From positions 4,616,030 through 4,680,029 of the forward strand of contig JAQFVV010000055.1 of the NCBI GenBank assembly GCA_028023455.1: a stretch of 64,000 nucleotides of DNA, read 5' to 3'. Below, piece by piece: positions 48,126 through 61,124 of the stretch. The position numbers and the translations under genes are program-made. Within the stretch, counting starts at the first letter, position 1; each line of letters starts with the position of its first letter. The notes under the pieces were generated by a model. It was not told the DNA's origin and searched no databases. It worked only from the letters and a program-made list of their open reading frames with translations. Origin of the DNA: Epiperipatus broadwayi. Its lineage: Eukaryota; Onychophora; Udeonychophora; Euonychophora; Peripatidae.

Positions 48126-49179
48126 ACCTGGATCTCGTTTTACGCGATAGATAGGTTCCTCAGAAAGCACGCGCAAACGAAAACGCGCAAAAATAGACAT
48201 AACTTTCATTGAAAAAGGGGGGATGCGGTCTGTGATTTTTCAAAATTTGTGTAAAAGCAAAGCACCAAACGTAAAATTACTTTAAAATTCCGCAAAAAAA
48301 AAGTAAGGAAATAAAATAGGATTAATAAAAAATTTCAAATTTGAAAAAAAATTGATACAAGACAAACTTTTTTAAACTATAATATTTAATTTTATTCAAA
48401 ATAATATATTTTTATGCATAATTTACAGTAAAGTAATTTACATTTTTTTATACACGTTTTAATTATTATAGCTATTTGCCAAAAACACGTTTGTTTGCAA
48501 ACAACTAGCGCCAATTTCACACTCGTGTCAATGGTTTTCTGGTGACAATGTAATTAGTAATTAATCTTTGAGACAATGATTTTATTGTTTATGAAACTAA
48601 CAACTAAAAATTAAATTCTTACTTTTGTCTTTAATTTTCAATTCCGTTTAAAAATCAAATTTCACATCACATTAATTTCAAGTCATCGTAAGTAATTTTT
48701 AAATTGTTAATTACAATTAAAAATCAGATTTTAATTTTTAATTGTCAAATTTAATTGTGCCCACTGCTATTACTGACCTTTTAAAAATAAACTTGTGGAC
48801 ACTAAATGATTAATAATTGATTACGTTCTTTTTTAAAAACAGAATGTGATTTAAAATGCAAAATTAACACGCACAATGTTTGAACAAATTTACATTATAA
48901 TCTTGTAAAATTTAATGTGTGTATACATAAAATGTGGAAATCATGATTTTAATTTCATTATTGCATAAAATCTTACTATTATAAAGCACTGAAAATATTG
49001 AAATTACTAAGATGAAAGTCGAATTCCAATAATGTGCTATTACTTTCAATATAACGTAAGTGCACGAAATTTATTATTTAAAGTAATAGTGCATTATCGG
49101 AGTTCGACTTCCGGTGAAACAGGAAACGCGTAACTTCAAAATCGTGTTAAATAAGTCCGCGTAAAAAGAGACCCAGGTG
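48126..49179 (-). mobile_element. MITE, pogo/Tigger-like, copy 2 (inverted relative to copy 1)
   Basis: About 1054 bp, the reverse complement of 9828-10679 over most of its length. It starts tACCTGGATCTCGTTTTACGCG-like and ends AGAGACCCAGGTG, followed by TA at 49180-49181, with TA also at the left (48124-48125). It carries about 200 bp absent from copy 1 (roughly 48470-48830, including aaaacacgtttgtttgcaaa and an AT-rich stretch), so copy 1 is probably an internally deleted form or copy 2 has an insertion. No transposase gene. Confidence 0.82.
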
Positions 49180-49181
49180 TA

Positions 49182-50289
49182 TTTGATTTTTATATTCAAG
49201 ATTCATTGCTTCCACATTATAGTATTCATACCAGAAAACATTTTTGAAGTAGTAATTCAATCTTAGTTTGCTTGTGAGGCTCACAACAAATTGTCTTTAA
49301 AGTTTTTACTTGTGTTGACTTCTGCCATGATTGATTTTATCATAGTTTTGTAACTTTTTTTTTTTTTTTTTTACAGTCTTTCATAATTTTTGACTTCAGT
49401 TTTAGTGTTTGGTTTTTCCATCTAATGAATGCTTTTCATCTTTGAATTTGTATTTCTTAAAACATGAAACAGACAATTTGGAAACTAATTTCCAACTGAT
49501 AGCTCCCTTTCAATTTGACATGCCCAACTTTTTATTTTTTAATAAATAGATCTGTGAAACTTGCATCAACATATTGACACATACTTTCGTAAGGTTATCA
49601 ATAAAATAAAGTAAAAGTTGTTTCTGTGCTGCATGATGACAAAAATAGAGTGTTTTTTCATGTTATACTGCAAAATAGAAAGTTATTATTTTAACTGTAT
49701 ATTAAAATTATAATAGCAAATATAAATTTATGAAGTTAAAAAATGTCTTTCTTTAAAAAATTAAATCAGAATTGTATGAAGTTATGATTTTGGGGAGAGA
49801 TAGAGGTCCAAATTAAGACTTTGTACATTTGTTTGTGTGCTTAACATACTTGTGTTCAATACTATTAGATTATAAAATTAATGACATTTATTTAAGAGAT
49901 CTTTTCTTGTTGGTCATTTTCATTCAACATCTATTTTTTTTCATGGCTCTTATCTATGATGTTTCAATAAAAATACAAGGGATTAATTCAAAACTATTTT
50001 TTATAAAAATTATTAAAAATAAAGTAAAATTTGAATCTGATTATATCTAACTTTCAACTTTAAAAAGACAATATATATCAGTAAATAAATTTGATCAACT
50101 TTAATTTTCAAACGGGATAAAAATCTGTAAATAAATTTATTACTATTATCAAAATATTTTATTAAGTTAATGTCACTTTCTAATTTTCATAATATCTTAA
50201 CTTTAATATATATATATATATTGTATCATTTTATATACGTCTAATGCAATTTATTAGACACAAACGGTTGTAAGATTAGTTATATATAT
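49182..50289. other. AT-rich intron, no gene seen
   Basis: Homopolymer-rich. The 73-codon frame at 49829 has no motif. Confidence 0.5.
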
Positions 50290-51220
50290 ATATATGTTAA
50301 AGATATACCCGTTACATCCCACACCTAATCTAGGTTATTGTAGCTAACCAGTTTTAAGTTTTAGCATAAGCGTAGTAGATTTCCCGGAGTAATACGGTTC
50401 TAAATATAACTAACTAATTTTCCCTATATTGTCGCTTTTAATAGTTTAAATTTGTATTAAGTGCCAGGATTCTATTTAGATCTCCCTATTAAATGACAAC
50501 GAAGGTAAGTTCCCCACCCCTTTTGTTACGCCACACCAAAATCCTCTCTATAGCGTGAATGAACAAATCGCCCATATATTAATTTATCCTTATAATCTTT
50601 ATACAAACTAATGCAAATATATTATGTATCTATATCGTGACCTTTAAAAATATAATAAAATTGTGTTGGCATCAACAGTTGAATTTTAGAAAGAAGATGC
50701 TGAAAGAATACAATTACAAGGCTTAAACAAACAACACATTGGAATTCTCTCTCTCTCTCTCTCTTTTATTTTTATTTATGAGCATATTCAATAAAAGCAA
50801 AACAACAAAGAAAAATTTGTATTATCATAGCAAAATTATTTCTTGGATTCATATATGATCCATTAAACTACGTTTCTTTTCTCTTGGTTTATGTGAAACA
50901 CGAGTATTCTATAAAGTTATTTCAATAAGCATATAAGTTCAAAAATCTAATTTCTTACCGGTAAGATTGTTTAGTAGAATCATGCCTTGGTAATATATAT
51001 AATCCTTAGGGTTTCTTTGTGTTCTGTATGTTAAGTTCCAGCTTTAACGCGAGTCTTCTATTTTATGCGGGTGGCAACTTCATTCTTCTAAATCATATGT
51101 TCAAGGGAATGGAACGATTGGCGATGTGCAGAAGTTTTAGCCACCCACCTGAATATCAGCAACTATCACGAGGTAGTTAAAATCTTGTCAAAAATTCCGA
51201 AGATCCTCTGAAAACTCATT
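50290..51220. other. GC-richer block, possibly an old LTR or other element
   Basis: Less AT-rich than the surroundings. It contains cgttacatcccacacc near 50310 and a similar tgttacgccacacc near 50524, a wording often seen at retroelement LTR edges. A (CT)9 microsatellite is at 50747-50764. No matching second repeat or coding region is seen, so the nature is unresolved. Confidence 0.35.
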
Positions 51221-54200
51221 ACACATGTATACGTTGAATACCACCCACATTCCTTTTTCAAACTTTTATCTTACTTTAGATTTTTGTTCTCAGGTGACTA
51301 GATTTTTGTTCTCAAAGTTCTTTTTTTTTGTAATTACCTTGGCCATATTTAATTACCAATCTCTTCTTTGCAAAACTATCAATATTTACAATCAGTATTT
51401 GCTTTTATTATTTAAGCTTGTTCTTTTTTAATTGAACGAAAAGAAAAAAGACCTACAATGTGTATTGTTTCAAGGAAAAGAAATTTTCTAAGTTTAATCG
51501 ACTAAAATATTTATTCTATACATTAATTTGTATCTATATCAAACATACTTATATTTTCCTTTTTTCTTTATATTCATTTCAGCAAAATATTCAAATTCAA
51601 CTGCCAACACACCTTGCATTGTTACAATATATATATATATATAAGCATGGTTTAACAATTTTCAACATGTTTTGCAATTACTAAAATTGCATTTGAAAAT
51701 TTAACATTTAGTAGTTAGACTGTCAGTGTTTTATTGCTGTTGTATTGTATATTTGAGAATAGTGTGGTTTAATTTAAAATTGTGATATACAGCATTAATA
51801 ATTCAAAATTTATTTGATTATCTGTATTATATTTTCAGTTCATCAGTTTCAGTCTCTAGACATTTGTCCTAAATTATCACAACTCTAGTTACATGTGTTA
51901 TGAAATAATTATGAAGTTTTTTAAAATCCATGAAATTCAAGAAATAACTCACTTTGACTTTTACGAGTTATTACTGCTTCCTAATTAGCAATATAAGTAG
52001 ACAACAAAAATAATTTGAAGGGAAAAAAAACATTTTTATATTTCATGTTAATTCAAAGTTTTATTTAATTAATAATAATAAAAAAAAGGGACTATTTATT
52101 AGAATGGAAATAGATACTGTTAATTTTTTGCCTACAGATGTCTAACTCAGCACATAATAAATTTAAATATGGTTTTCCATTTTTAAATAATATATTTTCA
52201 ATATTTTAAATAGCATAAAGAAGGAAAGGAGAATAAAAATACAATTTATTTTGACTATCTTTCTTTCTACTCAACAGAAATACACTAATTTTTATTAATA
52301 CAATTTTACTGCCTTTCAAAAAACTCAGACGTGAAATAAAAGCTTGTTTCTACTAATACAGTTACAATAAAAGCTAATATTTTTATTCTTAAACATTTTT
52401 TTATTATTAAACATTAAACAATCTTTTTAATAACAATATAAAATCACATATATGTACATATACAAATGTATATCAATCTCAATAGTGCATGAATATTGAT
52501 TTGATAGATTTAAAATAAACGTTATTTTTATTTTTAAATATTTAGTATTTAAAAATATGAAGAATTACACTTACATATGAACATTTTTATTATTAATAAT
52601 AAACATTTAAACCACCTGATGTTTATATATTCTATTTTAGAAAGATTTTATCAGCTTCAATCTTTATACATGTGTTCTGAAATATCAATTGATAGCATGT
52701 GTTCTAAAATAAATATGAAAATATTTGATTCCAAAGAAATTCAAGATGTGGCATGCTTTGACTTTTATGAATTGTTATAGATTCCTAATTTGCAGGATAT
52801 GGAAATAGATTGTGCAAATTATGGACCATGAAGATAATTTGAAACTGATTTGTATCACGAGTTAATTCAAAACTTTATTTAGTGAACAAAAAAACTAGAA
52901 TATAGACTGCTAATGAAAGATGATAGCTTATTTATCTACTGTGGATGACAAATGAATACTCAAATTCACAAAAATGCTAATATATAGATGATTTGGGTTA
53001 TTATAATTTTTAATTAAATATTAAATAAATACATTTTTTAAATCCGAGTTAAAAAAAAAAAAAAATCTGTTTATAAATTGACAACAATTAAAAATACTAG
53101 TCAAGGTCCCTTAGAAACTAGAACTAGTTTGATGCTAGTATTATTTATCAAAAATTTTTTTTTATCAATTCCGCATTGTTAAATGTTTATAATTTTGAAG
53201 GAAATTTAAATTTTTTTCTTCTCATAAATATTAAAAATCACATTTTTAAAGAAAGTCAGCAATTCCTAAGCCTACAACAATTAAGTGCTTTCTATTAGCT
53301 CATTATTTGACTAAGATATAAAATGTTATATAATAGCTAGTTTTGAATTGTGAACTATGCCAAAACAAGACTCGTAGGATCGGGTTCAGGAGAATTTCTT
53401 CCATGGCTGCATTAAAGTAGCAACATCAGAATAAGTTTGGATCTTATTTATATTAAGTAGATTTTACTTGATTTATTTTAGTCTGAAAACTGAAATATAC
53501 ATAATTAGTAAGTTAATAAGCACACCCTTTGTCATATTTTTAATAATTAATCAATGTCTTTTTTTTTTTTTTAAAAAAAAGTACCATTAATATATAAATC
53601 GGTAAAAAGAGTTTACTCTATAAAATTTCAATTTTATAAAGATATTTACTTCATAAAATTCATAATTAGTAACGTTAACTTTTTACATGTGCACACAAAT
53701 TATTTTAATCAGATAGGAACCTAATTTTTTTTTGTATAAATTTTACCAGTTGAATTAAATATGCACATAACATAACCAATTGTGTAATTAATACATTGCA
53801 GAGAGCAATTTTGTATAACTTTATGAATGAAAGCACTTTGTATCAGCTCATTATTTAATTAAATATAAGATGTTACATAATCACCAAGTTTTTAATTGAC
53901 AATGCAAGATTCACATGAGTAGTTTTAGGGAAATTTCTTCACCAGCTTTCCTAGACATCACTACTTTGGCTGTTGTCTATAGTACATAATTGATTATGTT
54001 ATGCGCATATTTAATTCAATCGGTGATGTTTATATAAAAAGGGAATTAAATAAATTTCTATTTGACTAAAATATATTTATGAATGAGTTTATAATTAATT
54101 TTATAAAATACGTTCCACCTTTACAAAAATATATGCATATTAATAGTAAGTTTTGTAAAAAAAAATAAATTGATCATAATTTTTATCTATCCAGAATATA

Positions 54201-55421
54201 TTTATGCTTGCTTACTATAACAAGCATCAGATGTATTAGCTGTGTATGCTTGAACTTTACAGTTTAAAATAAAAGCAGGTGAAATCTGCTTAATTTAAAT
54301 AAGATTCAAGATTTCTGATTTGGGGTTAGTGATATTTCTACATGGCATAGTTGATAGGGGTCTCTGAAATTGGTTATCACAATGTACAATTCAAAATTTG
54401 GCTGTTATGTAATATTTTATATATTGGTTAAATAATAAATTATATTAGAAAGCATTTAAATATTCTTATATTATTTTTTATTGACTTTGTGTAATATTTT
54501 ACATTTATTATTTTTTTAATAAATAGTTATGTATTTATTTTTTACACTTTCATAATCATATATTTATATTATTGTTTTTTTGATCACTTTCAGCAATACA
54601 TTTTTTTTTAGATTGATTTCAATACACAGTTTTAAATAAAGTATTTATTTACTCAGAAATTTAAATCAATTACATTTGCAAGTCATGCATATGTATTTAA
54701 AAACTTATGACATTGAATATCTATGTATTTATTTGACAGTTATTTTTATTTCTGATGCATCGTATCTATTTTGAGATAATACAGATTGTTTCCATCTCTG
54801 TTATTTAAGATTTTCAACTCAAACCTAAAGGTATATAGATCAAAACTATTCATAATTTCTTTAAATTTAGTTACTAAATGATAATGTGGTATAAAATATA
54901 TGTATAAAATAGTGTTATCTAAATATTGCCTGCCTCATAAATATTTTAAAATATTAGGACCATTGTATAACTATTTGTCTAGGAATGTAATTTCTTTCGG
55001 AAAACAAATGAAAATGTGCATTTTAGCATGGTGGTAGAATGATAGATTTGAGAACCTAAGTTTAACTGTTAGTTGAAGTATTTGAATATTATATGACTTC
55101 CTAAGTAACTTAGCATTTGATTATTATGTTTAAAATCATAAACGTATTATTAGCATGGTATTTGGTTGATATCTTGATATTCAGCTGCCCTCTTTCATAA
55201 AGTATAAAAACTTTCAGTGGTTATTGGTGACTTTCAGAAAAAAATGTGAATGTGAATCTAAGAAATGTGTTTTGAATTAAATTTGCCAGATAATTTTTGC
55301 CAGTCTCACGTTTTTTTAAAAAAAAAACATTATTATTATTTTTTTGAATTTATGGTTATACTTCATTTTGTTTAAATTGTTATCACTACCTTCAAAATCA
55401 TCTATATTTGTAGAACTGAAT
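51221..55421. other. AT-rich intron with diverged repeat copies
   Basis: Segments about 51880-52090 and 52660-52885 share ttgacttttacgag/atga-like and gttaattcaaa-ttttattta words in order. Segments about 53276-53420 and 53822-53968 share agctcattattt, then atgttacataat, then gaaatttcttc. These are old duplications or repeats. No gene is recognised. Confidence 0.5.
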
Positions 55422-55628
55422 ATAAGATCTTATTTAAATTCGTTTGAATTATTGAGAAAAGTGAAAAATTTGTTTTAAATTAAATATTGATCTCATTTGA
55501 CTATGGTATTTCCCTATAGGGAAACATAAGATCTTATTTAAATCAGGTTCACTTATCTAAAAAAGTGAAATTTGTTTTAAATTAAATATTGGATCTCGTT
55601 TGACTAAGATATCTCCCTTAAGGGAAAC
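55422..55628 (+). repeat. Tandem duplication of about 104 bp, each with a palindromic end
   Basis: Units 55422-55525 and 55526-55628 both start ataagatcttatttaaat and contain ttgttttaaattaaatattg. The first contains the perfect palindrome tttccctatagggaaa (55509-55524). The second has ctcccttaagggaa at the same place. Confidence 0.75.
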
Positions 55629-56557
55629 TCTTTCAATAAAAAGTATCTCCCAAACTAACTTTTATATAATTTTGTTACAGATGAACTTTAATTTGGATTA
55701 TGCTACAAACTCTTGATCCATTGTTTTTTAAAAAACCAGAGAAAATGATAGATACTGAAAAACGATATTACTGGAAACCAATTAAAAGTTATAGTAAGAA
55801 CAAATTATTATTTAGTAAAATACATGTGAAGTACAATTTTATAATTCAAGAATTCCATGTATATTATTTGCAAAAAGTATGCAGATATATTCATAATTTT
55901 TAATTACACATTAATTACATATATTTAAAGGATCTAGTTTATTGTTAATTTAAGGGATTAGATGTAATTATAGTTTTTTTTTAATAATTTTTTACTTTTA
56001 TTTACAATCTCTTACTGACATTTGCTTTAATTTAAAGTAGTGAATTTAATGTGTTTGCCAAAGTCATATAGTTTTTTTCCTTGAACTCCTGATTACATGA
56101 GAGGAAAGCAATTGAATCCTAATTTAAGATAATTAAAACATAAAAAATAAGAATGGTTGTGATTGAGATAGTCTTTTTAATGTGATTAAACTTCAATTGA
56201 CTATTTTTTTTTTCTAAATAAGATTCTAGATATAAAAGAAATCTCAAAAAACTTTGTTAGTAATGAAATCATAAAAATATTTTTTGGAAAATTAAAAATT
56301 ATTCTATATATATTTAAATTTATTTATAATTAGAATTATAAAAAATTAATTACCTAAGTATTATTCGTAATGAGCAAACTAATATATTTTTGTATATATA
56401 TTATATATATAAAATTCCCAAACTTCCGTAACACTATCATGTGAGTCGAGTTAAACATATTAATGGGTGTATTTTTCAAAGAAAATATTATTTGTACAAT
56501 TATTAATAAACCCTAATAATTTTTTTACAAAGCATTTTCTACAAAGGAAATAGTTTG
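55629..56557. other. AT-rich intron, no gene seen
   Basis: The 67-codon frame at 55700 has no motif. Nothing else is recognised. Confidence 0.5.
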
Positions 56558-56576
56558 TTAAAGCAACCGATTAAAA

Positions 56577-57216
56577 CAAAATATTACAAAAATGATGGCC
56601 TTTCCATAGATTGGGTACATTTCTAGATTCTAAAAAAATATCCTATTGGATTAAAACTTTTTGAAGGAAAAATACTGGGAAAAAAAATGTGCTTTTAACA
56701 ACAGAGGTATAGTATTTAAATTGCAAAGAAAATGTGATTATAGTACATTTAGTGAGGGGAAAAAAAAAAAGATACTATAGTAATGTATTTACATTTAGTT
56801 TTGATTAGTGTATTATTACGTTTATGCGAAGAATTAGTAAAAAACACACTGGAAAAAATTGGTACAGCTACATATTTCGCATTTAATCAATCAGTCAATA
56901 GTAGTCTGTCCAATAGACAGGTCCAGAGAGTAGTCACTACATCAGTTCATCCATTCTTCCATTCCATTCTCTTCCTTGCCCACTTCCTCAATTCCACATA
57001 ACCCCTTCCATCTCGTATATCATCCAATAATGTCAATCTCTTCCGTCCTTTCTTTTTATTTCCACTCACCATTCCTTCCAAAACATCTTTCATTAAACTA
57101 TAATCTTTTCTTAGTATATGTCCAATCCAGTTTCTCTTTCTCTCTTTGATACTTTCAATCAATCTTCTTTCCTCATTAACTCTTTTCAAAACTTCTTCAT
57201 TTGTTATTTTGTAATA
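56577..57216 (-). mobile_element. 5'-truncated LINE tail
   Basis: On the minus strand, 57189 down to 56947 reads RRLIESIKERKRNWIGHILR, then GRKRLTLLDDIRDGRGY, then ELRKWARKRMEWKNG. Continuing in another frame it gives a short WTCLLDRLLL stretch. IGHILR-D followed by GR-R-LLDDI-D-R-Y is the conserved C-terminal tail of many non-LTR retrotransposon ORF2 proteins. The fragment is flanked by an 18-of-19 direct repeat (56558-56576 and 57217-57235), probably the target-site duplication. It differs from the RTE family at 4562-7755, so it is another LINE family. Confidence 0.8.
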
Positions 57217-57235
57217 TTAAAGCAACCAATTAAAA

Positions 57236-60200
57236 AAAAACCCTTGAACTTTACACAGTCAGTTACTGTCTTGTACAATAATAATATTTACAAGTCATTT
57301 CAAATTTAAAAAAACAACAACTATTAGTTAATATTGCATCAGAATCATAATGGAGTTATGTAAAATAAAGCAGATGATTTATGAAAAAAAAAATGTAAAT
57401 GATAGACTAATGGTTTACTATATTAAATTAGGAAGATTACTATATGTGAGCAATCTTATAGTGGATTTAGAGTTTTGATAATTAATATTTTATTTGATAA
57501 TGCAATTATATATGAAGGCCAAATCTTATTTTAATTATTTGTTATGAACCAATGATAATTAAATTATTTTTTGTCATCTGAGGAATAAATTTTTTGTTTT
57601 TCATATTTAAATGTTAGAGTAAAATGCAATTTATGATCATAAGATGGTGGATCAAATTAATTTTTCTAATATTTGCTTAAGTGATTGACATCCTAAAAGG
57701 GATATGTTATGTAAGTTTTTAAAGATTTAGTATCGAATATGGTTATCTCTGATGTAAATCATAAACTAATTGCATTATTAACTCCTAATATATATATAGT
57801 AAACTATCTGAATTATTGGCATATTAGATTTTTCATTTTTTATAATGTCAATAAAGTAGGAAATAGAGCAGGAACATTTAAAATATTTTAATGAATGAAA
57901 ACTGATACATAAATGAATAAAAATTGTGTATTAAACTGAACATTAATATTAATCTGATATTCTATCATCTAATCCAACTTAATTAATTACAGTTACTATT
58001 AGTTTATAGACTATTATTCAAATAAAAACATTTATTGCCCAGTCAAAAGTTATAAACATTTTACATTTTTTAAATCTTATAAAAATTAATGAGAAATTAC
58101 ATTTGTCAAAATATTAACTAATGTATTTTAAAAAGTACAATTTTTAGGTTGTTTGCTCTTAATTTTAGATCATAACTTTGGTATTTTTATAATTTATTGT
58201 GCAATATTTTAAAATTATGATCATTATAACACAACTGATGTTTTTTTCATAAATGAAAAGTAATTGGTTTTTATTTTTTGCCGATTTGAATTTTTGTAAT
58301 TCCAATTATTTCAAAAAAGTCAAATAGTTATAGCAGTTCTGCACTACTAGTGATTATTTAATTTGCAGAATTTAACGCCTAAATTAGTGTTGACAGAAAT
58401 TTATTTAAGCTCTTTGGGTATTAACTTGTGGAAATTAATTTGAAGAATATTTAATAAATTATGATTATTAATTAATACATCATACACATCTTTTGGATGT
58501 TATCTTGTTTAATATATTCAAAGTATGAATAAGAAGAGCAGTATCTACAACAACTTTGTATTCTTTATGTAAAATGATAACCAAGAATTTCTGTCATCTG
58601 ATTTGTCTTTTTATTTGCAAAGTTAATTTAGTTTACATTATTTTAAGAAAACCATTTTGGAAAGTCTTGTTTATTTGTTACTAACAGCTAATTATTAATA
58701 GTATATATTGAAAAACTTTTAATTTTTAGAAAACTTGTGTACAATAAAAAAAAAAAAAATAGTTATCCCATTACTCCATCATTACATTTTTAAAAAATGG
58801 TGTATTTTTAATATATATATATATATCATTTAAAATTTTTGGCATTAGCATTTCTGTTCGAAATCTGCATATATTTGTTTATATATTTGTAATGATAGGA
58901 ATGTGATTTTATATCATAACAAATGTGTGTGCTTTTAAATTTCATTTTTCATTCATCATTTAAAACTAGAATATAACAATCAGAAAATTTAGTTTGTTTT
59001 TATTTACATATCAATACCAAATGAAAACTTATTTTCTGCATAGCTTTTTAAGAACCATATCATCTATCTAAATACAAATGCTCAAGCTTATATGAGTTTT
59101 GAGTATTTGTCTGTATATTAGGTCAAGACAATTATGCTTTGGAAATCACTTTGTTCTTCATTTTTTAAAATTGAAATTTTTTTCAAATATAAATATCATT
59201 ATTTCAATATTCATTTTGTCTTAGACTTATAAGATAGAAGGTAAGAGAAATCTATATTGTAATAATACATTTTGTTTCTTCTTAGCATTATTTATTTGAG
59301 AAAATGTGACACAGTTTGTGAAATAAGTTGGAAATAGTGATGTGGTTGGAATAGTAAAATTGGTATTTTGACATTGAGAGAAATATACCATCATTTGATA
59401 ATGTTAGAAAAAATGTATTTGTGAAATTTTGTAAAATATTTATCAAAACTAAATTGAATAGGATATTCCTTTTACGATTATGAACTTTGTTAAACATTTA
59501 TTTTATTATGTAGCTAATTAATTAATATTAGTATTAGATTTGGCCAAGCAAGATTGCAAAGATATCTTTTTTTTTCCTACTTTCTATTGTAAAATTTTTT
59601 TTGTTAATAACAGTATTTTTATTTTCACAAAATCTATCAGAATTAAAAATGAAAATTGTTACTAATAACAAAAATTGTTTTGTTTTTTTAAATCTAATTG
59701 AGCATTTCAAAAATTAAATGAAATTTTATTCCAATTATATAATAAATAAAGAACTTTATTTTGGAAACTAACAATTTTTGTTTATTAAGACTATGTACTT
59801 TTTTTACTTGTGATTAAATTGTTGTATAAATTAATCCAACCGTAAATAAACTTGTTCAGATTCTATACTTATTGATCAACTGGTTAATAGGAAATCTTTT
59901 ATGTATTTTCATTTTTGAAAATATGTCATTACTTTTTTAATGGCTTGTGTTAGATTTTGAATCTTTTTTTTTTTTGTTTGCATTAGACTTAGTACTTCAT
60001 ATGATATTTCAATATTTTTTCTTTATTAGAAATTGAAATAATTCGATATAAAGCAAGCACTCGAATAAATCGCTAATCAGGGAATAGCACATCTAAATTT
60101 TCCTAACTAACTCTAATGATATGTGACTCAACAAGAGTGTATTTTCAGGGAAAAAAATTCTTTATAATTTTTGATAGTAAAAATTTTAATTCATGCATTT

Positions 60201-60619
60201 ATAAGTTAATATTATAATCCCATTATTGATCAGTGAGTAGTTTGCTGGGTAAAAAAAAAAATGCCATTAGAAATATTTGAATTAAGTTAGAACATTTTTT
60301 TCTACTTCAATGTACATGATTACTATAAATAGTTTGGATAATTTTGCAATTGTCTTGTGCAAATATCATGACCAATATTTTAACAAAATGTCAAGTTTCT
60401 GTTAGCCCATTATTAAAAGCTGTAAAACTGGTGCTCTTGACGACTTAGTTTCATATCTATTTTTAATAAATTATAATAATTCAAGTATATATTTTAATTT
60501 GAATATAATCAGATATACTAATATTTAACTTACAACTGGAGAACATTTAATGATTCCAACATAATAATAATAAAATATGTAAATAAGCATTTATTTTATA
60601 TAGCGTCTGTATACACTTG
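57236..60619. other. AT-rich intron, no gene seen
   Basis: Homopolymers, TA runs and short frames only. Nothing is recognised. Confidence 0.5.
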
Positions 60620-60763
60620 TATTTACATTCGAATATCAGCCTTTCAAGCTAATTGTGCAAACGCTTTGCGAGTGTTAATAATAAATGAATGTATTCATTT
60701 ATTATTAACACTCGCAAAGCGTTTGCACAATTAGCTTGAAAGGCTGATATTCGAATGTAAATA
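60620..60763. repeat. Perfect inverted repeat, 71-bp arms with a 2-bp centre
   Basis: Arm 60620-60690 is exactly complementary to 60693-60763, with GT at the centre. The arms are richer in GC than the flanks (gcaaacgctttgcgagtgtt is inside). Perfect identity implies recent origin or an artefact. No flanking target duplication is evident. Confidence 0.93.
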
Positions 60764-61124
60764 ATAAAATATATTAATTTAGTTAATTAGTGTATAATAA
60801 ATATGTTATATTTAAGAAATAATGAATGTTGTTTAAATAAGTAAATAATTTAAATCGGCGGATTCCAATCTTCTTTCTCTCGCGTAGCCATTGATTAGTA
60901 TTTCCATTCTTCATTACCCTATCCATCATCCAAAAACGTTTGGTTTTTTTTTTTTTTTAATTTTTTAGATTAGTTAAATAATCAAATTACTTAAATTAAG
61001 CTAATGATATTTATTGGCTTTTATTTTTGATTTTACATTTAACAATTTATTTCAATTTTCTAATTAATTCAACATGACTTTTAATAATTTTAATGCGATC
61101 CTTGAGATTGTTTCATGGATTCTA
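60764..61124. other. AT-rich intron, no gene seen
   Basis: A small CpG-bearing patch near 60855-60900 is otherwise unremarkable. Confidence 0.5.

Noticed and set aside
60620-60763. Palindrome as a microRNA precursor
   Set aside because: A perfect 71-bp stem with a 2-bp centre is unlike the imperfect stem and larger loop of animal pre-miRNAs, so an siRNA-type hairpin or artefact is more likely.
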